Shown in pieces: positions 8,838 through 18,059 of a stretch of 38,605 nucleotides of DNA; the stretch's first letter is position 1, and each line of letters begins with the position of its first letter. The stretch comes from Candidatus Taylorbacteria bacterium RIFCSPHIGHO2_02_FULL_43_32b (GTDB lineage Bacteria; Patescibacteriota; Minisyncoccia; Phycocordibacterales; 2-02-FULL-43-11): positions 1 to 38,605 of the forward strand of contig MHRK01000008.1 of the NCBI GenBank assembly GCA_001820955.1, read 5' to 3'. A program made the translations under genes and the position numbers. The notes under the pieces are model-generated. The model saw nothing but the letters and a program-made list of their open reading frames with translations. It was not told the DNA's origin and searched no databases.

Positions 8838-9905
8838 TTATTTTTGTATTAATTTCCAGGATAAGGGCGTGCCTAAAGAAATATCTACCTTCGCTCGTTT
8901 TCCTATCACTCTATCATAATCCTTTGGCGGCAAGCCATAACCGGGACGTATCGACCTAACGTTCTTTACAGTAAATTTATCACCTTTTTTGATATCTGCC
9001 GCAACAAAAAGTGATCGGCGAAAATTCTTGTTGTATTTTTCCTCCGGTGTTTGGGGACCGTAGGCAACTTTTCCAAGCATTGTTTCATTTTTCCTTATGG
9101 AGTCAACCATCGCCTTGAATTCATTTGGATCAAGCGAAAACCGATCGTCAAGAGCACTGCCGTGTTCCAGAACCAAATGCTTTTCGATAACCACTGCACC
9201 AAGGGATGCGGCCAAGACTGGTGCGTCGATACCGCCCATATTATCTGAAAGACCTGAGTGAACCTTAAACTTTTCTCTGATATCCTTCATTGTCCTCAAG
9301 TTCGTTGCCCCTACTCTTGGCTTATCGGCATAAGAGGTCGTACATTGCAAAATCACTATATCCTTCGAACCTGCCATTTTAAGAGTCTCTACTGTCAATT
9401 TTACCTCTTCCAATGTTGAAAAGCCGACAGAAACAATGACCGGCTTTTCGGTCTTTGCAACCCTTTGCAGAAGCGGTACGTCAACAGATTCATATGCGGC
9501 AATTTTATATGCGGGAACACCAAGTTTCTCCAAGAAATCTACGGCAGTTGCGTCAAAAGGCGTTGAGAAAAAAACGAGCCCTAAATCCTCGGCTATTTTT
9601 TTTAATTTCGGAAACCACTCCCAGGGTGTATAAGCTTTCTTATATAGCTCATAAAATGTCTGCCCTTTCCAGCTTTCAGGATTTTTCTCACCTCCAACTC
9701 GAAACCATTCTTTATCACTATTAAGCGTCATGGTATCCGCAGTGTAAGTTTGTAACTTGATAGCGTCGGCCCCCGCATTTACAGCGGCTTTTATAATTGC
9801 CACAGCCTTATCGTAATTTTGCTCATGATTACCTGACATTTCCGCCACAATAAAAGACGGAGATCCCTCGCCAATTGTTTTTTTGCCTATCTTTATATTT
9901 TTCAT
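8838..9905 (-). CDS. pseI: pseudaminic acid synthase
   Basis: FIVAEMSGNHEQNYDKAVAIIKAA, AIKLQTYTADTMTL, GLSDNMGGIDAPVLAASLGAVVIEKHL, C-terminal SAF domain. Confidence 0.92.
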   Translation of the reverse strand: MKNIKIGKKTIGEGSPSFIVAEMSGNHEQNYDKAVAIIKAAVNAGADAIKLQTYTADTMTLNSDKEWFRVGGEKNPESWKGQTFYELYKKAYTPWEWFPKLKKIAEDLGLVFFSTPFDATAVDFLEKLGVPAYKIAAYESVDVPLLQRVAKTEKPVIVSVGFSTLEEVKLTVETLKMAGSKDIVILQCTTSYADKPRVGATNLRTMKDIREKFKVHSGLSDNMGGIDAPVLAASLGAVVIEKHLVLEHGSALDDRFSLDPNEFKAMVDSIRKNETMLGKVAYGPQTPEEKYNKNFRRSLFVAADIKKGDKFTVKNVRSIRPGYGLPPKDYDRVIGKRAKVDISLGTPLSWKLIQK

Positions 9906-10543
9906 TTACTCGGGATGGTAAATTTATAAGTACCTAGTCTTATTTGGGCAATCCCCCTCTGCTCTAACTCTTCGCGCAGCTGAAATGATTTATTTGTTCT
10001 CATTTTCGCGATAAAATCCTTCCATTCATTAGTTTTATATTGAATTAAAACATCCTCAGCCCCCATATAATTTACACCCGATAAAATATTCTTAATTGGT
10101 GAGTATTGAATCATAGCTTTCACTCTAGGCAAATGCCAATCATTGGACAAGATAAACACGGAACCCTTGATCTTCCCGGACTTAATAAATTCAGATAAAA
10201 AATACAACTGTTCGAAAGTTGAACCCGAATTATTTTCTTCAAAAATAACATATTCCGGCACACCTCTATCGACTAGCTCTCTTTTCATCACCTTGGCTAT
10301 TGTTAAACCACGCGGCAACACCTTATCCAATTGGCCACGCCCTCCGGAAGTATAAATCGTTATTTGCGAATTCACATCCCATAGTGCCGCCGCCGCTAAA
10401 ACCCGCAATTTATCGTTCGTTGGTCCGAAATTATCACCTTCATTTTCCCCTAATGTAGTGTGCCAGTGGCCATTTTCAGACATTATTAGCCCGCCACCCA
10501 AAATCCAGATAACGTTATTCGATTTTAATTCAAAATTATTCAT
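9902..10543 (-). CDS. second YdcF/DUF218-like protein
   Basis: IWILGGGL...ITIYTSGGRGQ...NNSGSTFEQLYFL...VFILSNDWHLPRVKAM; 4-bp overlap with pseI. Confidence 0.7.
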   Translation of the reverse strand: MNNFELKSNNVIWILGGGLIMSENGHWHTTLGENEGDNFGPTNDKLRVLAAAALWDVNSQITIYTSGGRGQLDKVLPRGLTIAKVMKRELVDRGVPEYVIFEENNSGSTFEQLYFLSEFIKSGKIKGSVFILSNDWHLPRVKAMIQYSPIKNILSGVNYMGAEDVLIQYKTNEWKDFIAKMRTNKSFQLREELEQRGIAQIRLGTYKFTIPSK

Positions 10544-12025
10544 CTACCTTATTAGATACTTCAAAAGTTCAGCAGCCTGCGCAACATCATTCTGTGTTTT
10601 TTTCCCCTGCTCAATTTTGCTTAGAAAATAGTGGAGCTCGTCCATATACATATCATTGATTTCGAATTTAGACGGAATAAAAATAGCCTGTCTTTTAACC
10701 TCATTTTCCAAGATTACTTCATTGCTATGCCAATCCCACAGAAGATTACCATTTTCACCTATAATCAAACACTGTCTTCTGTAAGAGCGAGACAAATAAT
10801 CGCTATGAACGCGGCCCAAAACTCCGTTTTTGAAATCAAAGACAGCAGACACTTGATCCTCCACGTCGATTTCAAGCGCCCCCGACATCTTTGGAACAAT
10901 TTCATGTTTGTTTACTTGAGAAAAATTGCTAAACCAAAAAAGCAAATCAAATTCGTGAATATCATCTAAAATAATACCCCCACCTTCTCTTTTCTTTGCT
11001 GAATATGTCTTCCTGTAATCTACTCCCTTCCGCCACATAGAAAGATCGTGACCAAATTCGTGTGAAATGCTATATACTTTGCCCAACTTCCCGTCTTCTA
11101 AATACTTCTTGATAAATGCCAGTGACGGATGAAACCGCATATTACAGGCTACCATAGTACAAAGCTTTTTTTCTCTCACCATCTGCGCGAGTCTTTTTAC
11201 ATTTTTTAAAGAGTGAGAGAGAGGTTTTTCAATAAAAAGGTGAAGTCCAGCCTGCGCACACTTTAATGCAGCTTCCACGTGTTCACTGTTTGGAGTGCAA
11301 ACAAAAGCAATGTCGAATTTCTTTAGCTCTTTTATATTCAGATCTTTCAAAGAATTCGCGCCTTTAGTTTTAGAAATATCTAAATCGAACAAAGAAATAT
11401 TCTCATAGCCAAGAGTTTTCAAATTATCATAATGTCTCCTTCCAATTGATCCAAAACCAACAATGACTATACTGGCGTTTGCATTAAAAAGTTGTCTTCT
11501 TTTTATCATTGCCGTGGCATCATAAAATATCCCGTTATGACTTACGGCATTCTTTTTTGTACCGTAAATTTTAAATCCCGCTTTCTCGTATGCGTGTGTG
11601 GCCTTACTGTGTTCCGACACGACTCCCAACTCCACCTCATAAAGCCCGATTTCGTTTAGAGCGTAATCACTAATCAATCTGGTAGATTCAGTGCCAATCC
11701 CCCTACCCCAATAACTTTTCTCACCTATTACAATTGAAAAAATTGTTCTGCCATTTTTCTTGTCTATTGGTTCCAACTTAACATTACCGATATGTTTATT
11801 ATTGGTTTTATCGAAAATTCCCATAAAAACAACTAACGGGTCATTAATCTTCTTGCTCACGTATGATCTAAGTTCAGCCGCCGATATATTACGTACCTCG
11901 ATATATTTATTTACGTCAGAATCGCTAAACCAGGACCTGTAACGTTCGGAAATATCTTCCATAGTAATAGGTCGCAAGTATATCTGTTCCCCCTGTATAA
12001 TTTTTTCTTTTTGTATTGTGGTCAT
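10544..12025 (-). CDS. fusion: N-terminal RimJ/PseH-like GNAT acetyltransferase + C-terminal Gfo/Idh/MocA oxidoreductase
   Basis: GNAT: YLRPITMEDISERYRSWF, SYWGRGIGTESTRL; oxidoreductase: IVIVGFGSIGRRHYDNL, HLFIEKPLSHS; continuous 493-aa ORF. Confidence 0.88.
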   Translation of the reverse strand: MTTIQKEKIIQGEQIYLRPITMEDISERYRSWFSDSDVNKYIEVRNISAAELRSYVSKKINDPLVVFMGIFDKTNNKHIGNVKLEPIDKKNGRTIFSIVIGEKSYWGRGIGTESTRLISDYALNEIGLYEVELGVVSEHSKATHAYEKAGFKIYGTKKNAVSHNGIFYDATAMIKRRQLFNANASIVIVGFGSIGRRHYDNLKTLGYENISLFDLDISKTKGANSLKDLNIKELKKFDIAFVCTPNSEHVEAALKCAQAGLHLFIEKPLSHSLKNVKRLAQMVREKKLCTMVACNMRFHPSLAFIKKYLEDGKLGKVYSISHEFGHDLSMWRKGVDYRKTYSAKKREGGGIILDDIHEFDLLFWFSNFSQVNKHEIVPKMSGALEIDVEDQVSAVFDFKNGVLGRVHSDYLSRSYRRQCLIIGENGNLLWDWHSNEVILENEVKRQAIFIPSKFEINDMYMDELHYFLSKIEQGKKTQNDVAQAAELLKYLIR

Positions 12026-13347
12026 AAAACTTTCTTTATTTCCTCAAAAAATCCGCGACTTTTTATTTTATTAGCAACTGACCGTAGAAGACTAACATCG
12101 ATATTCGCCAATTTTGAAATATAATCCAAATCATAACTTCCATCAGAATAATTAAGCAACCACCACATAGCTAATTCTTCCGAGTCTCTTTTTTTTTGAG
12201 ATAACGATCGAAATAACCCTCTCGGACCAAGCTGAGGTTCGCCGTTTGGACATAAATTTATCCAATATTCGCCATCTTCAATCGACTTCACTATACACGA
12301 ATATGCATCTATCGTTTCCGCCATCTTTTTAAAATCGATAAAACTTTTGTTATCAAGCGACGTATGATATTCCTCATAAGAAGCATAGGGTGTCCTCATT
12401 AGCGAACCCATTGGCAGATTATACCCAGGAGAGCAATACTGTCGCTCGTCGCTACCAATCGCTGGATTAAAAGGCAAAATCTTTCCGTTCCTTTTACCTG
12501 CCATAAACTTTAACGCCGCTCTGTCAGAAAGCGTATCACCTCGCCTTGAACGTTTGTAAGTAAACGGGCCTCCGTCTCCAACACAAGTTATTTGATAACC
12601 CCCTATCATATTTTCTTTAAGTTGCTCACCTCTAAGTTTCAAAAATGCCACAGCTCCGATCGTTTCGGGCACAATAACGAATCGATAGGTGAATTTTCGT
12701 TTTTTAATATTTTGTAATTTTTTGTACAAAAAAGATAGAACAAGCGGTCCGGATAATTCATTGTTTGCAAGGGAAGGGTGACATAGATATGAAGAAAATA
12801 ATATTTCCTTTTTTGACGCACCCTTAAGAACAGCTTCACCAATAATGAGTTCCCCCGAAACTAATGTGGTGTCAACTTTGACCTTATAATTACCCTGCGG
12901 CAGATTTTTCTTATCTTTTTCTGAAATACAAAAACCCCAATAAGGACGATAGTAAGACGTAATATATGGCACAGCCTCTTCTTGTTTAGGAATAGAATGC
13001 AAATGCTTTTTTAACTCTGACAAAGAAATGATGCCCGAAAATGGAACGGAGTAGTTTACTAAATGAAGATTATTTTTTTTAAATTCTGCTCTTTTTTTCC
13101 CAGAGGGATCTGTAAAAAAAGCATCCTTTGGTCTCCATTCCTTGGGTACAGTCCAGTCCAAAATTTTTTCGTTAGTTTTCCATTTGTATTTTCGAAAAGG
13201 AACGACTTCACTTAATATTTTAAGAGAATCCCTAAAACCCGGACCCATGATACTTCGGGGTATCGGCCATAATCTATCGAAATATTTTTCCAATTGTTTA
13301 GGCAATATTTTGTTCATTTTAGATCGGGCGAATGGGTACGCCTGCAT
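12022..13347 (-). CDS. DUF4910/DUF2172-type aminopeptidase-like protein
   Basis: LWPIPRSIMGPGFRDSL, SSYLCHPSLANNELSGPLVLSFLY, VIVPETIGAVAFL, C-terminal winged-helix-like region. Confidence 0.75.
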   Translation of the reverse strand: MQAYPFARSKMNKILPKQLEKYFDRLWPIPRSIMGPGFRDSLKILSEVVPFRKYKWKTNEKILDWTVPKEWRPKDAFFTDPSGKKRAEFKKNNLHLVNYSVPFSGIISLSELKKHLHSIPKQEEAVPYITSYYRPYWGFCISEKDKKNLPQGNYKVKVDTTLVSGELIIGEAVLKGASKKEILFSSYLCHPSLANNELSGPLVLSFLYKKLQNIKKRKFTYRFVIVPETIGAVAFLKLRGEQLKENMIGGYQITCVGDGGPFTYKRSRRGDTLSDRAALKFMAGKRNGKILPFNPAIGSDERQYCSPGYNLPMGSLMRTPYASYEEYHTSLDNKSFIDFKKMAETIDAYSCIVKSIEDGEYWINLCPNGEPQLGPRGLFRSLSQKKRDSEELAMWWLLNYSDGSYDLDYISKLANIDVSLLRSVANKIKSRGFFEEIKKVL

Positions 13348-14083
13348 TAAAAATAAAAGACTTGACCTGGGTCAGATTGGAATCGGAAAAATGGAAAAGC
13401 GAGGAGGCGGCGGTCGCGGCTGCGCCGGCCTTGACCGCAAGGACGCAATCGTCCCGCGTTCCTGCCCCACCGTTCGCGATAACCGGGACATTGACCTCTT
13501 TCGAAACCAGTTTGATGGCTTCGAGGTCATAGCCTTTCATTGTCCCCTCCTTATCGATTGAAGAGATAAGCAATTCTCCTGCCCCCAATTCGGTGGCTTT
13601 CTTGGCCCATTCAACCAATTCAAGACCTGTCGCTTTTCGGCCGCGGTCGACGAAGACCTCGTACCTTCCCTTTTTGACCTCCTTGAAATCGATCGAGACA
13701 ACAACGCATTGCCGGCCGAATTTGGCCGCGGCTTTTTTGATGAAGGCCGGGTTCTCGATAGCATAAGTATTTATGGAAATTTTATCTGCGCCGTGCCGGA
13801 GCAACTCTTTGATGGTCGCCATGTCGCGGACACCGCCTCCCGCCGTTATCGGCACAAAACAATTCTTGGAAACATCATCCAGCGTTTCTATCAAGAAATT
13901 TATACCGTCTTTGGCTTTTTCGATATTTAGGAGAATAAGCTCGTCGGCATCCTGGGAATCGTAAATTCGGGCCGTCGTCGCCGGAAAACCGACATCACGG
14001 ACGCCATCTTTGCCGAAGCGGATGGGTTTGACCATTCGCCCGCCTGAAAGCAATAACACAGGTATTAACCGAACTTTTAACAT
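13319..14083 (-). CDS. HisF-family protein of the glycan amidotransferase type
   Basis: VRLIPVLLLSGGRMVKPIRF, ITAGGGVRDMATIKELLRHGADKISIN, GAGELLISSIDKEGTMKGYDLE, VPVIANGGAG. Confidence 0.93.
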   Translation of the reverse strand: MLKVRLIPVLLLSGGRMVKPIRFGKDGVRDVGFPATTARIYDSQDADELILLNIEKAKDGINFLIETLDDVSKNCFVPITAGGGVRDMATIKELLRHGADKISINTYAIENPAFIKKAAAKFGRQCVVVSIDFKEVKKGRYEVFVDRGRKATGLELVEWAKKATELGAGELLISSIDKEGTMKGYDLEAIKLVSKEVNVPVIANGGAGTRDDCVLAVKAGAAATAASSLFHFSDSNLTQVKSFIFNAGVPIRPI

Positions 14084-14087
14084 CGAA

Positions 14088-15251
14088 TTATGGTTTCCAA
14101 TCCCAAAGCTTCATATCCCAAAGCATCTTATCGTTTTTCTCTTTGGAGAAATCGTGCTTGTACGGAGGCACCGTGTGCGAGACGGCGATCTTGCGCCACT
14201 CTTTTTCCGTAATGCCAATGATCTTAAGGATGTAATCCAAACTCGGCGGACGTTTACCCTCGTACTTCCGAATGAGCTTGGCGGCCTCCCCTCTGGTCAT
14301 CCGGCCGTTTCGAATATCTATACTGCAAAGGTGCGTGGTCCTGGCGTAGCCGCGCTTTATGAACTTCAAATAATCGCGCGGACCCTGGAGCTGATATTCG
14401 ATCTTTTCGTAATAATATTTTGGCGGAACTCCTTCAACATGATCACCCTGCCAACCAATTTTCTTGCTGATTATGTCACTGTTCTTTTTGACGTCCCATG
14501 GAATGTAGGAACCGAGACAAACCGAACGGACATTGAGAGCTTTTAGATCTTGAAGCGCGGGATAACGATATGGGTCAAGGTCGCGCGCCGTGACTTTATC
14601 CTTCAAAAATCCCTGCATATCTTCTGCGGTTATGCCCAAATTGACGAAACGGTTAAAACGGCGCTCATCGACCTCTTCGGTATCGTTGTAATTATAGTAA
14701 GCAGTATATTCCGCCGAAGGCTCACCCCAGAACAAGAGCGGAATTTTGTGTTTAACGGCGATCTGCATCGGATAAGCGAAACTGCCGGCATGGGCATGCC
14801 AATCGAAATCCCCCTTCCGCTTCAGGGCTTCTTTCATGAGAAGCCGGACAACCTTCCAATCGCTTCGGAATTTCAAAAAATCGACTCCGAGGGTGCGCTG
14901 TGTCTTCTCGTTGTTCTCAACTGTGCGCGGCCGGTAAAAACCGTGATCAAAACTGACAACGAGCGGTTTCAGTTTCAGTCTCTCAACCACATACCAAAGC
15001 GTGTAAGTCGAATCCTTGCCGCCGCTGAACGGAATGATGCAGTCGTAAACACCTTTTCCGCGGTATTGCTCCACGAGCTCGTGCAATTCTTTTTCTCTGG
15101 CTTTCCAGTCGATGGTCTTTTTCACCTCGCTATTCCGGCAGACATTGCATACGCCCTCTTTATCGAAAATTACCGATTCGTGAGTTTCGGGTAGAACGCA
15201 TCGCGTGCAGCGGCGCAAATTATTCAATATTTTTGTGTCCTCGATATTCAT
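14088..15251 (-). CDS. N-acetyl sugar amidotransferase (PseA/WbpG family)
   Basis: RCTRCVLPETHESVIFDKEGVCNVC, CIIPFSGGKDSTYTLWYVVE (PP-loop). Confidence 0.92.
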   Translation of the reverse strand: MNIEDTKILNNLRRCTRCVLPETHESVIFDKEGVCNVCRNSEVKKTIDWKAREKELHELVEQYRGKGVYDCIIPFSGGKDSTYTLWYVVERLKLKPLVVSFDHGFYRPRTVENNEKTQRTLGVDFLKFRSDWKVVRLLMKEALKRKGDFDWHAHAGSFAYPMQIAVKHKIPLLFWGEPSAEYTAYYNYNDTEEVDERRFNRFVNLGITAEDMQGFLKDKVTARDLDPYRYPALQDLKALNVRSVCLGSYIPWDVKKNSDIISKKIGWQGDHVEGVPPKYYYEKIEYQLQGPRDYLKFIKRGYARTTHLCSIDIRNGRMTRGEAAKLIRKYEGKRPPSLDYILKIIGITEKEWRKIAVSHTVPPYKHDFSKEKNDKMLWDMKLWDWKP

Positions 15252-15252
15252 T

Positions 15253-15876
15253 TTATTTATTCAAAAAATTCTCCAGTAATTTCAGTCCCGCGTGCTGGCT
15301 CTTCTCGGGATGGAACTGCACGCCGAAAATATTTTTTGTTTCCACGGCGGAAACAAAATCACCACCGTAATCCGTCGTGCCCGAGATCGCTTTCCTATCG
15401 CTCGGCTCTAAACTATAACTGTGCACGAAATAAAATATCGGATCTTTAATGCCTTCGAACAGGCTCTCTTTCTCAACCTTTACGTCATTCCAGCCGACAT
15501 GCGGCAACGGCAGCTTGCCGACGTTCATTTTATCCGTCTTGCCCTTTATCCATCCCAAACCGGGCGTTTTGCGGCCCTCCAGACCGTATTCTGCCAAAAT
15601 CTGCATGCCGAGACAAATACCAAGATAGGACTTCTTATTCGTTATCACCTCTTTGTTCAAAACCCCGACGAGTCCGTTCTTATCGAGATTTTTCATGCAC
15701 TGATCGAAAGAGCCGACACCAGGCAAAATTATATGCGTGGCTTTTTCCAAATCATACATTTTTGATGATAAAGTGTACTCTACACCCAGTGCGGACACGG
15801 CATTCACGACTGAACCGCAATTACCCATGCCATAATCAACTATGGCCACCGTCTTTCCTGGCTTCACGTTCAGCAT
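15253..15876 (-). CDS. HisH-family glutamine amidotransferase
   Basis: IVDYGMGNCGSVVNA, LGICLGMQILAEYG (catalytic Cys), GVQFHPEKSQ (His, Glu). Confidence 0.93.
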   Translation of the reverse strand: MLNVKPGKTVAIVDYGMGNCGSVVNAVSALGVEYTLSSKMYDLEKATHIILPGVGSFDQCMKNLDKNGLVGVLNKEVITNKKSYLGICLGMQILAEYGLEGRKTPGLGWIKGKTDKMNVGKLPLPHVGWNDVKVEKESLFEGIKDPIFYFVHSYSLEPSDRKAISGTTDYGGDFVSAVETKNIFGVQFHPEKSQHAGLKLLENFLNK

Positions 15877-15877
15877 A

Positions 15878-17032
15878 TTATCGAATCATTATTTTAAAAA
15901 AAGCATTCACTAAATTACTTATGCGAGCTACTTCGTCAACTGATAAATCTGGAAATATTGGCAATGTAATAGCCCTGCTTGCGTAAAAATCAGCACTCTG
16001 AAGCCTCACATTTTTATAACCATGCTTCCGATAGAAAGGATGAGAATAAACGGGAGGATAATGGAAATTGGCTCCTATGCCATTTCTTTTTAAAAAATTA
16101 TAAAGTGGCAATCTATCCTTCCAATCTCTTACAAGTATCACGTACAAATGCCAAGCAGAACTAGAATCGGGCGCTTCAGTCGGTAAAATAATGTGCGGAT
16201 TCTTATATAAATATTCCCTATACTTTTCCGTAATGACTTTTCTTTTTTTTAAAAAGTTGCCAAGACGATCCAATTGTGAAATACCGAGCGACGCACAAAC
16301 GTCCGTCAATCTGTAATTGTATCCGAATTCTGTCATAACATTGAAACCCGTCTTCTTCTTCGCTACACCATGACTTCGAAGCAATTTCACAGTTGCGGCA
16401 TAAGCCTTAGAGTTTGTGACCACAGCCCCCCCTTCACCTGTCGTAATAGTTTTGACAGGATGAAAACTAAATATGGTCATATCTCCAATCGAGCCAATTT
16501 TTTTATTCTTGTAGGCGGACCCGAGCGCATGGCAAGCATCTTCAATCACAATTAACCGGTGTTTTTTTGCTATTGCCATGATAACAGCCATGTTGCATGG
16601 ATTACCTGCAAAATGCACCGGAACAATGGCTTTTGTCCTCGGCGTAATCAACTTTTCGATTTTGTTTTCTTCGATGTTGTACGTATCTAGACGAATGTCG
16701 CAAAAAATTGGCTTGGCACCGACAGCAAGTAGCATGTTTGTCGTGGCAACAAAAGTATTTGGGGTTGTTATAACTTCATCATCTTTCCCTATCCCCGAGG
16801 CGAGATAGGCAAGATGAAGGGCCGCTGTTCCAGAAGAAACAACCGTCGCATACCTTACGCCACATACCTTGGATAATTTATTTTCGAAAATACCGATACT
16901 TGGACCTTGTGTTAGCCAATCAGAACGAAGAACATCTGACACATATTTTATATCTGACCCGCTAAGCGACTGATGGCCATACGGAATATTTTTTCGGTGT
17001 TCTTTTTTCATTAATTTTTCTCCACACTTCAC
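15878..17032 (-). CDS. pseC: UDP-4-amino-4,6-dideoxy-N-acetyl-beta-L-altrosamine transaminase
   Basis: IPYGHQSLSGSDIKYVSDVLRSDWLTQGP; FSFHPVKTITTGEGGAVV (PLP Lys); adjacent to pseB. Confidence 0.92.
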   Translation of the reverse strand: MKCGEKLMKKEHRKNIPYGHQSLSGSDIKYVSDVLRSDWLTQGPSIGIFENKLSKVCGVRYATVVSSGTAALHLAYLASGIGKDDEVITTPNTFVATTNMLLAVGAKPIFCDIRLDTYNIEENKIEKLITPRTKAIVPVHFAGNPCNMAVIMAIAKKHRLIVIEDACHALGSAYKNKKIGSIGDMTIFSFHPVKTITTGEGGAVVTNSKAYAATVKLLRSHGVAKKKTGFNVMTEFGYNYRLTDVCASLGISQLDRLGNFLKKRKVITEKYREYLYKNPHIILPTEAPDSSSAWHLYVILVRDWKDRLPLYNFLKRNGIGANFHYPPVYSHPFYRKHGYKNVRLQSADFYASRAITLPIFPDLSVDEVARISNLVNAFFKIMIR

Positions 17033-17039
17033 TTTTTTA

Positions 17040-18059
17040 CTACTTCATAAAAAAAGTTTTCTGGAAACGATCAACTACCTTCTTGAATTGATCCTTAGTA
17101 AACCATGAGCCGTTAGTATTACTTGAAAAAGTAAAACCCTTTGGCAGTTTTTTTCCTGCTTTGATTATTTTCTTAAAGCGTCGATTAATATCGAAAAGTT
17201 CGTTATCCTCAGGTAAAATTACGTAATGTTTTTCTAACTCAACGGCATGCCTCGATTCTTCCCGAGTTAACAAAGTTTCGTGTATTTTCTCTCCCGGCCG
17301 AACACCAATAATTTGTTTTTCAGCATTTGGAACCAAAACATCGAACATGTCCGTAATTTTCATGCTAGGCACTTTCGGAATAAATACCTCTCCTCCCTCC
17401 ATATTTTGCAAACCAAAAAGTACCAACTCAAAACTCTGTTCCAAATTAATCCAAAAGCGTGTCATTTCTTCGTGAGTAATCGTCACTGTTTTTAAACCCG
17501 GCATCTTAAGAACTTTTTCTATGATACTGCCACGACTGCCCATAACGTTTCCGTAACGGACGACACTAAATTTTGTTTGGTTACCTCCATAAACGTTTGA
17601 ACTAACAAACAACTTTTCCGCGCAAAGTTTGGTTGCCCCATAAAGATTGCTCGGCTCTGCGGCTTTATCAGTTGAAATGAGAATGGCTTTTTCTACACCA
17701 CAATCTACAGCAACTTCGCATATATTTTCACTACCCAATATGTTTGTTTTAATGGCTTCAAAAGGATTGTATTCCAGTGTAGGAACCTGCTTAAGGGCGG
17801 CAGCATGGACAACAATATTTACATTATGAAATGCTCTCATTAATCTCTCCTTATCGCGAACATCTCCCAAAAAAAACCTGACCCTTGGGTCTCTTCCAAC
17901 TTCCTCTCCAAGTTGCATCTGCTTAAACTCATCCCTGCTCAAAATAATTAACTTTTTAATCGGAGCATTGTTCAGTAAAAACTTCGCAAAGTTACGGCCA
18001 AACGAACCTGTTCCGCCAGTAATTAATATGGTTTTATTTTTTAAAAAATCTAATTTCAT
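17040..18059 (-). CDS. pseB: UDP-N-acetylglucosamine 4,6-dehydratase (inverting)
   Basis: ILITGGTGSFGRNF, AALKQVPTLEYNPFEAIKTNILGSENI, STDKAAEPSNLYGATKL. Confidence 0.94.
   Translation of the reverse strand: MKLDFLKNKTILITGGTGSFGRNFAKFLLNNAPIKKLIILSRDEFKQMQLGEEVGRDPRVRFFLGDVRDKERLMRAFHNVNIVVHAAALKQVPTLEYNPFEAIKTNILGSENICEVAVDCGVEKAILISTDKAAEPSNLYGATKLCAEKLFVSSNVYGGNQTKFSVVRYGNVMGSRGSIIEKVLKMPGLKTVTITHEEMTRFWINLEQSFELVLFGLQNMEGGEVFIPKVPSMKITDMFDVLVPNAEKQIIGVRPGEKIHETLLTREESRHAVELEKHYVILPEDNELFDINRRFKKIIKAGKKLPKGFTFSSNTNGSWFTKDQFKKVVDRFQKTFFMK

Noticed and set aside
12189-12197. Nine-base homopolymer in the DUF4910 gene (and an 8-base run at the SpsF-like gene start, 4177-4184) as possible phase-variation tracts
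   Set aside because: Similar A/T runs encoding Lys are common throughout this AT-rich window; ORFs are intact; no specific evidence for switching.
14550-15194. 214-aa plus-strand ORF (and 14010-14546)
   Set aside because: Antisense to the N-acetyl sugar amidotransferase, which has clear PP-loop and Cys motifs.
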